A DNA stretch of 64,000 bases from Verrucomicrobiaceae bacterium (GTDB lineage Bacteria > Verrucomicrobiota > Verrucomicrobiia > Verrucomicrobiales > Verrucomicrobiaceae), in assembly GCA_027489965.1 (NCBI GenBank), contig JAIXZA010000079.1:1-64000 (forward strand), read 5' to 3'. Positions 20,952-29,738 of the stretch are shown piece after piece (position 1 is the stretch's first letter; every line of letters starts with the position of its first letter). The notes below the pieces were generated by a model, which saw only the letters and a program-made list of their open reading frames with translations, had not been told where the DNA came from and made no database searches. The position numbers and the translations under genes were made by a program.

Positions 20952-23408
20952 ATGATGGCAAATTTTTTCTTTGATTCCGTTGTCTTGGGGGTGGGCTTGT
21001 GTGGCGTTTTTATCTGGCTGGTGCGCAGAAATCGACAGGCACACGGGCGAGCCGCGGCTGAACTAAAGGCGGTCAGAGGTCAGGGCCAAGAGCGGCTGGA
21101 CCTCGGCTTACGAGTGGCGGGATTAGCACTGGCTGACGTGGACTATTATACAGGGTTGACTCATCTCTCAGCTGAGTCGGCTCGGCAGTTCGGACTGGGA
21201 GAAAGCGCGGCGGTGGTTTCACGCGCGCAAGTTCACGCGACCTTTCATCCAGATGACCGCGCTGAGCTGATGCCACTCATCGCTGCTTCACTAGATCCAA
21301 CGAGTGAGGGCTGGTTCAAGATGGATCATCGAGTCGTGTGGCAGACCGGTGAGGTGCGCTGGTTGCGGGTTCGCAAGCAGGTTTTCTTTGAAGGTGAAGG
21401 TAGCGCTCGGCGTCCGATGCGTGCCGTTCTCGCGACGTATGACGTCACTCCTGAAAAGTTCGCAGAGGAACGGCTAAGGTTGTTTGAAAAGGTGATCACA
21501 ACGATGCATGATGTGGTCATGATCACTGAGGCCGCACCTCTGGATGAGCCTGGGCCGCGTATTGTCTATGTGAACCCAGCCTTTACGCAGATGACTGGCT
21601 ACACGGCAGCTGAGTCCATTGGCAGATCTCCGCGCTTTCTTCACGGACCCAAGACGAGCCGCCTCGTGCGTGACAAGATCCGAGCTGCACTGCAAAACGG
21701 GGAACCCGTAAAGGTGGAGGTTACTGACTACCGGAAGGACGGTGCAGAGATTGAGGTCGAGTTTGAAATCCTGCCAGTCTCAGATGCGGACGGAGTGCTT
21801 TCCCACTGGGTTTCCATTCAGCGCGAAATCACAGAACGCAAAAAGGCTGATGCGGTGCTGCGGGCCGGTCAAGAGCGCATGCGCCTTGCAACTGAGTCCA
21901 CGGGCGTCGGTATTTGGGAGTGGAACATCCTGACCAACAGGATCCGTTGGGATGCGCAGATGTTCCGACTCTATGGTGTGCCGCCGACGGCAGACGGCAT
22001 CGTTCCTTATGAAACGTGGAGTCGTGCCGTATTGCCAGAGGATCTGGCGCATCAAGAAAAAGTGTTGCAGGACACAATGCGTAGGCAGGGACAAAGCAGC
22101 CGTGAATTCCGCATCGTGCGTGCGGATGACGGACAAACCTGCACGATTACCGCCATCGAAATGGCGCGCACCAATCTCGATGGTAAAACGGAGTGGATGG
22201 TCGGCAGCAATCTTGATGTCACTGAGCGCAAACTAGTCGCCCAAAAATTAAGGGAAGCCAAGGAAGCTGCCGAGTCCGCGAACCGCAGCAAGGACCGCTT
22301 CCTCGCCATTCTAAGCCACGAGCTTCGCACCCCGCTCACGCCTGTACTGCTGACTGTGTCCGCTCTGGAGCATGATCCCGAAGTGAGCCCAGCTGTGCGG
22401 GAGGAAATGACCATGATCCGTCGGAACATTGAGATGGAGACGAAGCTCATCGACGATCTTTTAGACGTCAGTCGTATCGCCAGTGGGAAGCTGGAGCTGC
22501 ATATTGAACAGCTTGATCTCAATAGTGCGGTGGAGCATGTGTGTTCCCTTTGCATGCCGCAAATAGTCGGGCAGGAAGTCCTGCTAACGCTCGACCTTTG
22601 TCCTGACGCAGGCTTCATCCATGCAGACCCAGCCCGCTTTGAACAAGTGATCTGGAACGTGTTGAAGAACGCGGTTAAATTCACGCCGAGAAAAGGCAAG
22701 ATCCATATCGCGAGTGTGCGTCACTCGCCGACACGTGTCGAAGTCTGCATCACGGACAACGGTGTCGGCATCGCACCAGAGGTTCTCCCGCGTATCTTTG
22801 ATGCCTTTGAGCAGGGAGACTTCCATATTACTCGGCAGTTTGGTGGGCTAGGCCTCGGACTTGCCATTTCAAAAGCTTTGATCGAACTGCACGGCGGCAC
22901 CATCCGCGCGCAGAGCGGAGGTGCTGGCCTGGGGGCTAGCTTCATGATTGAACTACCAAGCATTGGGCAGGAAAACCTGACATCTGACAGTCCTGGCCCC
23001 GTGGAAAAGACCGTGCCAACGGGGCTTCGCCTACTCATCGTCGAGGATCACGCAGACACTGCTAGAGCTCTGAAAATGCTCCTCTCTCAAGATGGATTTT
23101 CCGTCAACACGGCCTGCGACGTAGCCAGCGCACTGGCTCTAGCAGAAACGGAAACCTTTGATCTGCTCATCAGTGACCTCGGGCTGCCTGATGCCAGTGG
23201 TTACGAACTGATGACGCGGATACAGGCTATTCAGCCGCTGCGCGGGCTTGCCATGAGTGGCTATGGCATGGAAGAAGACGTGCGTCAAAGTCTAGCCGCA
23301 GGCTTCTCCGAGCATCTGGTAAAGCCGGTCAAAATACCGCAGCTCATCGAGGCAATTCAGAGGCTATTCACTTCCGAAGAGCATCTAGCCGAGCTTTATC
23401 AGCGATAG
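20952..23408 (+). CDS. Hybrid sensor histidine kinase (PAS-HisKA-HATPase-REC)
   Basis: The 818-residue protein has one N-terminal membrane helix, then about three PAS/PAC units up to residue 430 (for example IVYVNPAFTQMTGYTAAESIG and WGAQ-like IRWDAQMFRLYGV). The dimerization/phosphoacceptor helix is FLAILSHELRTPLTPVL with His456. The HATPase domain shows NVLKNAVKF, DNGVGI and GGLGLGLAISKAL. A C-terminal receiver has phosphoacceptor Asp742 (LLISDLGLPDASG) and the late Lys in VKPVK. It is probably a signalling partner of the small protein upstream. Its 3' end overlaps the opposite-strand lipoprotein gene by 41 bp. Confidence 0.9.
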   Translation: MMANFFFDSVVLGVGLCGVFIWLVRRNRQAHGRAAAELKAVRGQGQERLDLGLRVAGLALADVDYYTGLTHLSAESARQFGLGESAAVVSRAQVHATFHPDDRAELMPLIAASLDPTSEGWFKMDHRVVWQTGEVRWLRVRKQVFFEGEGSARRPMRAVLATYDVTPEKFAEERLRLFEKVITTMHDVVMITEAAPLDEPGPRIVYVNPAFTQMTGYTAAESIGRSPRFLHGPKTSRLVRDKIRAALQNGEPVKVEVTDYRKDGAEIEVEFEILPVSDADGVLSHWVSIQREITERKKADAVLRAGQERMRLATESTGVGIWEWNILTNRIRWDAQMFRLYGVPPTADGIVPYETWSRAVLPEDLAHQEKVLQDTMRRQGQSSREFRIVRADDGQTCTITAIEMARTNLDGKTEWMVGSNLDVTERKLVAQKLREAKEAAESANRSKDRFLAILSHELRTPLTPVLLTVSALEHDPEVSPAVREEMTMIRRNIEMETKLIDDLLDVSRIASGKLELHIEQLDLNSAVEHVCSLCMPQIVGQEVLLTLDLCPDAGFIHADPARFEQVIWNVLKNAVKFTPRKGKIHIASVRHSPTRVEVCITDNGVGIAPEVLPRIFDAFEQGDFHITRQFGGLGLGLAISKALIELHGGTIRAQSGGAGLGASFMIELPSIGQENLTSDSPGPVEKTVPTGLRLLIVEDHADTARALKMLLSQDGFSVNTACDVASALALAETETFDLLISDLGLPDASGYELMTRIQAIQPLRGLAMSGYGMEEDVRQSLAAGFSEHLVKPVKIPQLIEAIQRLFTSEEHLAELYQR

Positions 23409-23685
23409 CTGCAGCGTCCGCTTTCTTCTTTTCTGCATCTAGGTCCGCCTGCTCGGCCGAATTGCTGGCGTCGATGTTGGCTTTGTCCATGGCTGCGACT
23501 GTGTCCGTCCGCTTCTTGGCCAGTTCTGCGGCCTGATCGACGGCTACCTTCTCCTGGTTGATGATTTCTTTCTTAGCTTCTGCCTGGGCATTGATGGAGG
23601 CTTTACGTTCATCACAGGCTGCCAAAAGCAAGGCTGTCATGATAAGGGCGGTGATTGGAAGTAGGATGTATGGGATGGTTTTCAT
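23368..23685 (-). CDS. Small coiled-coil lipoprotein
   Basis: The 105-residue protein has a hydrophobic leader and lipobox LLAAC (Cys24), then an Ala/Lys/Glu/Asp-rich helix with heptad character through to the C-terminus (AKKEIINQEKVAVDQAAELA and similar). It resembles short Lpp-like envelope lipoproteins in layout but has no family name I can give. A stress site ends 40 nt before its ATG. Its last 41 bp overlap the end of the hybrid kinase gene on the other strand. Confidence 0.65.
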   Translation of the reverse strand: MKTIPYILLPITALIMTALLLAACDERKASINAQAEAKKEIINQEKVAVDQAAELAKKRTDTVAAMDKANIDASNSAEQADLDAEKKKADAAAIADKARLDALRK

Positions 23686-23725
23686 AATTTGAAATTCACG
23701 ATGTCCCTGCCCATGTCATGCTACT

Positions 23726-23741
23726 ATGGGGTGATGTCCCC
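23726..23741 (-). promoter_or_regulatory. Stress-site copy 11
   Basis: Gene-oriented GGGGACATCACCCCAT. It ends 40 nt before the lipoprotein start and lies back to back with copy 12. Confidence 0.65.
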
Positions 23742-23752
23742 AAATCAAGGTA

Positions 23753-23768
23753 GGATTTCACCCCATAG
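23753..23768 (+). promoter_or_regulatory. Stress-site copy 12, in front of the signalling cluster
   Basis: GGATTTCACCCCATAG ends 51 nt before the start at 23818, the first gene of the kinase/response-regulator cluster. This raises the possibility of autoregulation. Confidence 0.65.
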
Positions 23769-23817
23769 CCTCAAAGTCACGAAGCTTTGATAATGGGAGA
23801 GACTTGAGTCACTGATC

Positions 23818-24540
23818 ATGAACCCCACCACCATCCAAGAGCTGTCAGAGAGGTATCTGGCAGCTTTACGTATTCACTTAGAGAAAGGGGAAGCGGCAAG
23901 CATGCATGAAGCTCATGAACTTGGCTGTCAGGCTGTTTATTTGAAGCTTGAGACGCTCGATGTCGCTACCATTCATGAGGAGGCGCTGGCCTCACTTTTA
24001 ATATCGGACCTCGGCATGAATGCGCGCAAAGATTTAGCCTCGAATGCTGCCGTATTCTTTACAGAGACACTTACAGCCATAGAAGAAACGCATCAGGCTG
24101 CCGTAGCGGCCAATGCGGATTTGAATCAACTGCACACCACTTTGGGGCGGCTCACGCTGGATCTGGCGGACTCGAATCGCGAGTTACAAAAAGGCATCCA
24201 AGACCGCAAAAAAGCTGAAACTGCGTTGGAAGCTGGTGCTGAAATTTCCAGACGGCTGCTGAAAGAGTCCCGCATCTTGGAAAGGCATTTGCAGCAGGTC
24301 GTGCGCAAGATTTTATCTGTGAATGAGGACGAGCGCTGGCAAATGAGTCTGCAGCTCAATGACGAGATCGCCCAGACGATGCTGGGCATTCATGTGCGAC
24401 TGCTAGCACTGAGCAAAGCCTCTTTGAATACTGAGGCAAGCCATAGCAAAGAAATCTCCACCATTCAGCGGCTGGTGGAGAAGTCGGCAAAAACCATCAA
24501 CTCATTCACGCGTGAATTTGACACCGCCAAACAACGATAA
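23818..24540 (+). CDS. Degenerate histidine kinase paralogue (RsbU_N-like domain, no phosphoacceptor His, no ATPase)
   Basis: The 240-residue protein is a shortened paralogue of the next gene. Residues 1-90 form a helical domain (YLAALRIHLEKGEAASMHEA, then ATIHEEALASLL) like the RsbU N-terminal domain of stress-signalling phosphatases. A coiled coil follows, then a HisKA_3-like helix. There the expected ELHDVIAQ reads QLNDEIAQ, so the phosphoacceptor His is replaced by Asn181. The frame stops before any HATPase domain. It could dimerise with the neighbouring kinase and modulate it (inference). Its end overlaps the next gene by 29 bp. Confidence 0.75.
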   Translation: MNPTTIQELSERYLAALRIHLEKGEAASMHEAHELGCQAVYLKLETLDVATIHEEALASLLISDLGMNARKDLASNAAVFFTETLTAIEETHQAAVAANADLNQLHTTLGRLTLDLADSNRELQKGIQDRKKAETALEAGAEISRRLLKESRILERHLQQVVRKILSVNEDERWQMSLQLNDEIAQTMLGIHVRLLALSKASLNTEASHSKEISTIQRLVEKSAKTINSFTREFDTAKQR

Positions 24541-25708
24541 GCGAGTGGAGCTATCACGGCTCTATCATAGCGCCCTGAAGACTTACCTAAATCAAGGTGT
24601 CGGTGCTTGCATGAACTCTGCTCGTGAGCTGGGCAGTCAGGCTATTTCTATGGGCCAGGAGACTCTGGATCTTGCGCGTATCCATGAAATCGCGCTGATA
24701 TCCTTGGTGCTGCCTAGCTATTCGGCGACTACGAGCAACAGCATGATGGGGCGGGCAGGTCTTTTTTTTGCAGAGGCCATCACACCCATTGAGCAGACAC
24801 ACCGTGGTGCACGAGAGGCCAATATCCGCTTGAGCCAAGTCGTCAAAGATTTAAGTGAGCGCACGCTTGAGTTGGCTGTATCTGTGGAAGAGCTGAAGCA
24901 GGAAATTAACCAGCGGCAGGCGGTCGAAGAATGTCTCAGAGAGAGTCAAGCGACGACTAACAAATTGCTGGAAAAATCACGCCAGATGCAAGAAGAGCTG
25001 CGTGAACTCTCTCATCAGCTTTTGACCGCACAAGAGGAGGAACGCAGGAAGATCAGTCGTGAGTTGCATGACGTCATTGCGCAAACACTGACAAGCATCA
25101 ATGTACGCCTTGGTGCGCTGAAAGTAGAGTCAACCACTAACACTCAAGAGCTGCATGAAAAGATCGCCATCACCCAGAGACTCGTGGAGAAGTCCGTGGA
25201 CATTGTGCATCGCTTTGCTCGTGAGTTAAGGCCCTCGGTATTGGATGACTTGGGTCTCATTCCCGCTCTATTGGCCTACATGAAAACATACACAGAGGAT
25301 ACAGGCGTGCGTGTCAGCCTCAAAGCCTTTGCCGACATTGAGCTATGTGATAGTGACCGCCGCACCGCTCTTTATCGAATCGTGCAGGAAGCTCTGACCA
25401 ACGTGGCCCGTCATGCCAAAGCTAGCCGCGCCGATGTGAGCATCCAAAACTATGGCGGAATCATTCGCATGGAGATTATGGATGATGGTAATGGCTTTGA
25501 AGTTGCAGGCACATCCACGGCGAAAAAGACCAACCGCCTCGGACTTCTGGGCATGAGGGAGCGTGTAGAAATGATCGGTGGCACCTTCTGCATTGAGTCC
25601 GCGCTGGGAAAACCCACCACTCTGCGCGTCGAGATCCCTGCTTCCAATAGTGACGACATGCTTCAGCCTGATTTAAACCCTTGTTCCACCTCATTGCAAT
25701 GTCCATGA
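24512..25708 (+). CDS. NarX/DegS-type sensor histidine kinase with RsbU_N-like input domain
   Basis: The 398-residue cytoplasmic kinase has the same N-terminal helical domain as its upstream neighbour (LYHSALKTYLNQGVGACMNS, then ARIHEIALISL), a coiled coil, and a HisKA_3 domain with EEERRKISRELHDVIAQTL and phosphoacceptor His186. The HATPase domain shows IVQEALTNVARHAKAS, DDGNGF and RLGLLGMRERVEMIGG. The start is GTG at 24512, inside the previous gene. Its stop overlaps the response-regulator start as ATGA, so the pair is almost certainly a cognate two-component system. Confidence 0.9.
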   Translation: MNLTPPNNDKRVELSRLYHSALKTYLNQGVGACMNSARELGSQAISMGQETLDLARIHEIALISLVLPSYSATTSNSMMGRAGLFFAEAITPIEQTHRGAREANIRLSQVVKDLSERTLELAVSVEELKQEINQRQAVEECLRESQATTNKLLEKSRQMQEELRELSHQLLTAQEEERRKISRELHDVIAQTLTSINVRLGALKVESTTNTQELHEKIAITQRLVEKSVDIVHRFARELRPSVLDDLGLIPALLAYMKTYTEDTGVRVSLKAFADIELCDSDRRTALYRIVQEALTNVARHAKASRADVSIQNYGGIIRMEIMDDGNGFEVAGTSTAKKTNRLGLLGMRERVEMIGGTFCIESALGKPTTLRVEIPASNSDDMLQPDLNPCSTSLQCP

Positions 25709-26382
25709 ATCCCATCACCATTTTATTAGCCGAAGATCACACCATTGTTCGCGAAGGCTTGCGTGCGCTGCTGAAGCTGGAGAGTGACTTTGAAATTGTG
25801 GGTGAGGCTAGCAATGGCCGTGAGGCCGTCGCTTTGGCTAGCAGCCTCCGGCCTGATGTCATCGTCATGGATATCGCCATGCCGCTGCTTAATGGCATGG
25901 AGGCCACGAGGCAGATCCTACTGACGCAGCCAAACGTGAAGATCCTCATTCTTTCGGCTCACAATGATGACGCCTATGTCAATAAAGTGATGGACTTGGG
26001 TGCGTATGGTTTTTTGATCAAGCAAACGGCATCCCATATTCTGCCAGAGGCCATTCGCCGAGTGCATCAGGGTTTAAAGAGCCTAAGTCCTACCGTCTCT
26101 AAGCGCCGTAAGGAGGCAAGAGCCAAAGCACGAGAACGGGGTGATCTCCCAGGAAAAATAAACTCTACACCGACTACCCGTGAGATGGAGGTGCTGCAAC
26201 TCATCGCCGAAGGGAAGGCCAATAAAGAAACCGCTGACATATTGCACATCAGTTATAAAACGGTCGAGAAGCATCGGCAAAGTCTCATGGAAAAGCTCAA
26301 CATTCATGACACCGCAGGCCTGACCCGCTACGCAATCTCGACAGGTGTGATCGAAAGTAGCGTGCAGGTGACGATCGTTTAA
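25705..26382 (+). CDS. NarL/LuxR-type response regulator
   Basis: The 225-residue protein has an N-terminal receiver (ITILLAEDHTIVREGLRALL, phosphoacceptor Asp56 in VIVMDIAMP, Lys in LIKQTA). A basic linker of about 25 residues leads to a C-terminal LuxR-type HTH (TTREMEVLQLIAEGKANKET, then ISYKTVEKHRQSLMEKLNIHD). Such regulators bind inverted repeats as dimers. Translational coupling to the kinase (ATGA) marks the partner. It is the closest candidate regulator for the stress sites; this is inference from location and site symmetry only. Confidence 0.92.
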   Translation: MNPITILLAEDHTIVREGLRALLKLESDFEIVGEASNGREAVALASSLRPDVIVMDIAMPLLNGMEATRQILLTQPNVKILILSAHNDDAYVNKVMDLGAYGFLIKQTASHILPEAIRRVHQGLKSLSPTVSKRRKEARAKARERGDLPGKINSTPTTREMEVLQLIAEGKANKETADILHISYKTVEKHRQSLMEKLNIHDTAGLTRYAISTGVIESSVQVTIV

Positions 26383-26399
26383 TCAAACACTCCACCTGA

Positions 26400-27017
26400 A
26401 TGAACGAGATAGAATACAAGCCTGTCAGCAAGGTCGTAGCCATGGCTGCATCTGCCGGTGGCTTAAAAGCCTTGTCGGTTATTCTGGGTGGCTTGCCTCT
26501 GGACTTCCCCGCAGCCATTGCGATTGTCATGCATATCTCCCCAGATCATGAAAGTCTCCTCGCAGGGATTTTAGGGAGTCGCACTGTATTACAGGTGAAG
26601 CAGGCTGAAACTGGAGACGTGCTATCTGCTGCCTGCGTCTTTATAGCGCCACCGAATCACCATCTTTCTGTGCAAAAAGGTGGTATCCTCAGGCTGTCCT
26701 CCGCACAGGCGGAAAAGATCCACTTTGCACGACCATCAGCAGAGCCATTGTTTGCTTCGGTGGCAGAAATTTATAAAGCACGCGCTATCGCCGTTGTGCT
26801 CACGGGTGGTGATGGGGATGGCTCATTTGGCGTGCAGATCATCAAGGACAACGGTGGCATTGTCATTGCCCAAGATCGCCCGACCTCCCAGGACTTTTCC
26901 ATGCCTGAGACCTCCATCAAAACGGGTGACGTGGACTTTATTCTGCCGCTAAACGAGATCGCTCCTATGTTGATCGAGTTGGTTTGCCAAGGTGGAGCTA
27001 GCCAGACGCAGCATTGA
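26400..27017 (+). CDS. Stand-alone CheB-type methylesterase domain protein
   Basis: The 205-residue protein is a CheB catalytic domain without a receiver. The triad positions are visible: Ser18 in AASAGG, His45 in VMHISPDH, and Asp140 in TGGDGDGSFG. CheB hydrolyses methyl-glutamate or deamidates Gln in chemoreceptors, but no chemoreceptor genes are in the window, and related domains serve non-chemotactic signalling. It starts 17 bp after the response regulator and is likely part of the same operon. Confidence 0.85.
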   Translation: MNEIEYKPVSKVVAMAASAGGLKALSVILGGLPLDFPAAIAIVMHISPDHESLLAGILGSRTVLQVKQAETGDVLSAACVFIAPPNHHLSVQKGGILRLSSAQAEKIHFARPSAEPLFASVAEIYKARAIAVVLTGGDGDGSFGVQIIKDNGGIVIAQDRPTSQDFSMPETSIKTGDVDFILPLNEIAPMLIELVCQGGASQTQH

Positions 27018-27095
27018 GTTCATGATTTGTCTTGTGACTCACTCTAGTAGGGAACAAGGTCACTCTATGATTCAAATCGTGAAGGAAGTAACTCG

Positions 27096-29738
27096 ATGAA
27101 AAAGAAACCTTCACATGTGGCTACCAAGCCAGCTGTAGAACTCAAAGCGGATTTACCCATTATTGGTATCGGTGCCTCAGCAGGAGGTCTGGAGGCTCTG
27201 GAGCAGTTCATCATGCAAGTGCCGCCCGCCAGCGGCATGGCCTACGTCATCGTCCAGCATCTGGAGCCCACGCATAAAGGCATCATGTCAGAGCTGCTCC
27301 AACGCAGCACCAGCATGAAAGTCATGCAGATCAAAGACCGCACCGCAGTGCAGGCGGATTGCGTCTATATCATCCCACCGAATAAAGACCTCTCCATCCT
27401 GCATGGCGTGCTGCATCTACTGACGCCTAGCTCGGCTCGTGGACTGAGGTTGCCGATAGATTTTTTCTTTCGGTCTCTGGCTGAGGATCAGCAGGAGCAC
27501 AGCATCGGCGTCATCCTTTCTGGCATGGGCTCAGACGGCACGCTGGGGCTGCGCGCTATAAAAGAGAAAGCCGGCCTCGTGCTTGTGCAGGAGCCCACCT
27601 CGGCTAAATTTGATTCCATGCCACGCAGCGCCATTGACGCTGGGCTGGCAGACATCGTGGCTCCCGCCGGTGAGTTGCCGGAGAAGATTCTCGCTTATCT
27701 CCAGCGTAAGCCACGCAGCGCCGAGAGCGGACTGGAGCTTGAGGACAAAACACGGAGTGTGCTGGATAAAGTCATCGTCTTACTGCGCGCGCACACCCGC
27801 AATGACTTTTCTCGCTACAAACGTAACACGCTTTACCGCAGGATCGAGCGTCGCATGGGCATCCACCAGATCAGTAAAATGTCGGCTTATGTGCGCTATT
27901 TGCAGGAGAACTCTCAGGAGCTGGATCTACTATTTAAAGAGCTGCTCATCGGTGTGACGAGCTTCTTCCGTGATCCTGCCGTCTGGGCGGAGCTTCGCAC
28001 GAAGATCCTGCCTGAGCTGCTGGCCACTCGTGTGCCTGGTCAGACTCTGCGTGCCTGGGTGCCCGGCTGCTCCAGTGGTGAGGAGGCCTACTCCCTGGCC
28101 ATGATTTTCAAAGAAGCTGTCGAAGAGCTCAACCCCAAGGCCAACTTTTCTTTGCAAATCTTTGCCACCGATCTGGATCGCGATGCCATCGACAAAGCGC
28201 GGCTCGGCTTATTCCCTTGCAACATTACGGCTAATCTCACACCCGAACGGCTGGCCCGCTTTTTCAGCCAAGAAGACAACGGCTATCGCGTGCGGCGTGA
28301 GATCCGTGAGATGATCATCTTTGCCCCGCAGAATATTATTATGGATCCGCCCTTCACCAAGCTGGACCTTTTGAGCTGTCGGAACCTGCTGATTTATCTG
28401 ACCGCTGAGGTGCAAAAGAAACTCATGCCGCTGTTTCACTTCAGCCTCACACCCGGTGGCCTGCTACTACTGGGCAGTGCCGAGACCGTCGGCAGCAGCA
28501 CCGACCTCTTTGCCACCGTTAGCGCGAAGTCACGCCTGTTCCGCCGCATCGAGCCTGTGCTGCGGCAGGAGCCAGTCGAGTTCCCCTCATCCTTTGGCGC
28601 AGGCCGGTCCACCTCGGCAGTGGTCTCTCAGTCATCGAAGCCCAGCGCCAGCCTGCAAAGTCAGGCAGATCAGTTAGTCCTCCAGCACTACGCGCCGCCC
28701 GCCGTACTGGCCAATGATAAGGGAGACATCTTTTATATCAGCGGCCGCACCGGCAAATACCTAGAACCCGCCGCTGGAAAGGCCAACTGGAACCTCTTTG
28801 CCATGGCGCGTGAAGGTCTGCGCTATGAGCTGGCCAGCGCCTTTCAGAAAACGCTGCGGCAAAAAGAAGCCGTGATACTGCATCACCTCAAAGTCGGCAC
28901 CAATGGCGGCGCGCAGCATGTGGATGTCAGCCTTCAGCAGCTCGAAGATGCCGGTCCGCTGCACGGCCTGATCATGGTCGTGTTTACGGATGTCCCCACG
29001 CCTGTGATGGCTAAAATCACGCCAACTCATGGAAACAAAAAGCTGCACGACGAGTCTGAGCTGGAAATCATGCAAGTCCGCGCTGAAGCCCGTGCCACGC
29101 ATGAAGAAATGCAGACTTCACAGGAGGAGATCCGCAGCGCTAATGAAGAGCTACAATCAACCAATGAGGAACTGCAATCCACCAACGAAGAGCTGACCAC
29201 CTCCAAAGAAGAGATGCAGTCCCTCAATGAAGAGCTGCAAACCGTGAATGCCGAATTGCAGGCCAAAGTGGATGAGCTGTCACGCGCTAGCAATGACATG
29301 AAAAACCTGCTGGATAGCACGGACATCGCCACGCTGTTTCTGGATCGTGATCTCAACGTGCGGCGCTTTACCCATCAGATGACCAAGATCATCAAACTCA
29401 TTCCTGGAGACGTCGGCAGGCCCATCACCGATCTTGTTTCTCATTTGGATGACCCCGCACTCGCTTCTGATGTGCGTGAGGTGCTGCGCACGCTCACTTC
29501 CACTGAGAAACCCGTTTCCGCACCCGATGGTCGCTGGTTCAGCGTGCGCATCATGCCCTACCGCACCATGGATGATCGGATAGAGGGTGTGGTGATCACC
29601 TTTGCCGACATCACCGTGGCCAAGACACTGGAGGTTAAGCTACGCAGCCAACATGCCTGTTTAGAAGCCGATATCGCACGGCAGCAAATCATGCCTTCTC
29701 TACCTATCATTAAAGCTGGAAAGGTACGCCAGAAATGA
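27096..29738 (+). CDS. CheB-CheR-PAS fusion signalling protein
   Basis: The 880-residue protein joins a CheB domain (about 20-205; GIGASAGGLEALEQF, QHLEPTHKG, LSGMGSDGTLG) and a CheR SAM-dependent methyltransferase domain (about 220-480; VTSFFRDPAVW, PGCSSGEEAYSLAM, DLLSCRNLLIYL). A coiled coil of repeated NEELQSTNEEL units (about 665-730) and a C-terminal PAS domain follow. There is no kinase domain in this polypeptide; in many homologues the fusion continues into one. Here the kinase is the next gene, whose start overlaps this stop as ATGA, so they probably work together. Confidence 0.88.
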   Translation: MKKKPSHVATKPAVELKADLPIIGIGASAGGLEALEQFIMQVPPASGMAYVIVQHLEPTHKGIMSELLQRSTSMKVMQIKDRTAVQADCVYIIPPNKDLSILHGVLHLLTPSSARGLRLPIDFFFRSLAEDQQEHSIGVILSGMGSDGTLGLRAIKEKAGLVLVQEPTSAKFDSMPRSAIDAGLADIVAPAGELPEKILAYLQRKPRSAESGLELEDKTRSVLDKVIVLLRAHTRNDFSRYKRNTLYRRIERRMGIHQISKMSAYVRYLQENSQELDLLFKELLIGVTSFFRDPAVWAELRTKILPELLATRVPGQTLRAWVPGCSSGEEAYSLAMIFKEAVEELNPKANFSLQIFATDLDRDAIDKARLGLFPCNITANLTPERLARFFSQEDNGYRVRREIREMIIFAPQNIIMDPPFTKLDLLSCRNLLIYLTAEVQKKLMPLFHFSLTPGGLLLLGSAETVGSSTDLFATVSAKSRLFRRIEPVLRQEPVEFPSSFGAGRSTSAVVSQSSKPSASLQSQADQLVLQHYAPPAVLANDKGDIFYISGRTGKYLEPAAGKANWNLFAMAREGLRYELASAFQKTLRQKEAVILHHLKVGTNGGAQHVDVSLQQLEDAGPLHGLIMVVFTDVPTPVMAKITPTHGNKKLHDESELEIMQVRAEARATHEEMQTSQEEIRSANEELQSTNEELQSTNEELTTSKEEMQSLNEELQTVNAELQAKVDELSRASNDMKNLLDSTDIATLFLDRDLNVRRFTHQMTKIIKLIPGDVGRPITDLVSHLDDPALASDVREVLRTLTSTEKPVSAPDGRWFSVRIMPYRTMDDRIEGVVITFADITVAKTLEVKLRSQHACLEADIARQQIMPSLPIIKAGKVRQK

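Noticed and set aside
29100..29280. Short repeats GAAGAGCT/CAATCNACCAA suggestive of a DNA repeat array
   Set aside because: They encode the heptad coiled coil (NEELQSTNEEL repeats) of the CheB-CheR-PAS protein and are explained by protein structure.
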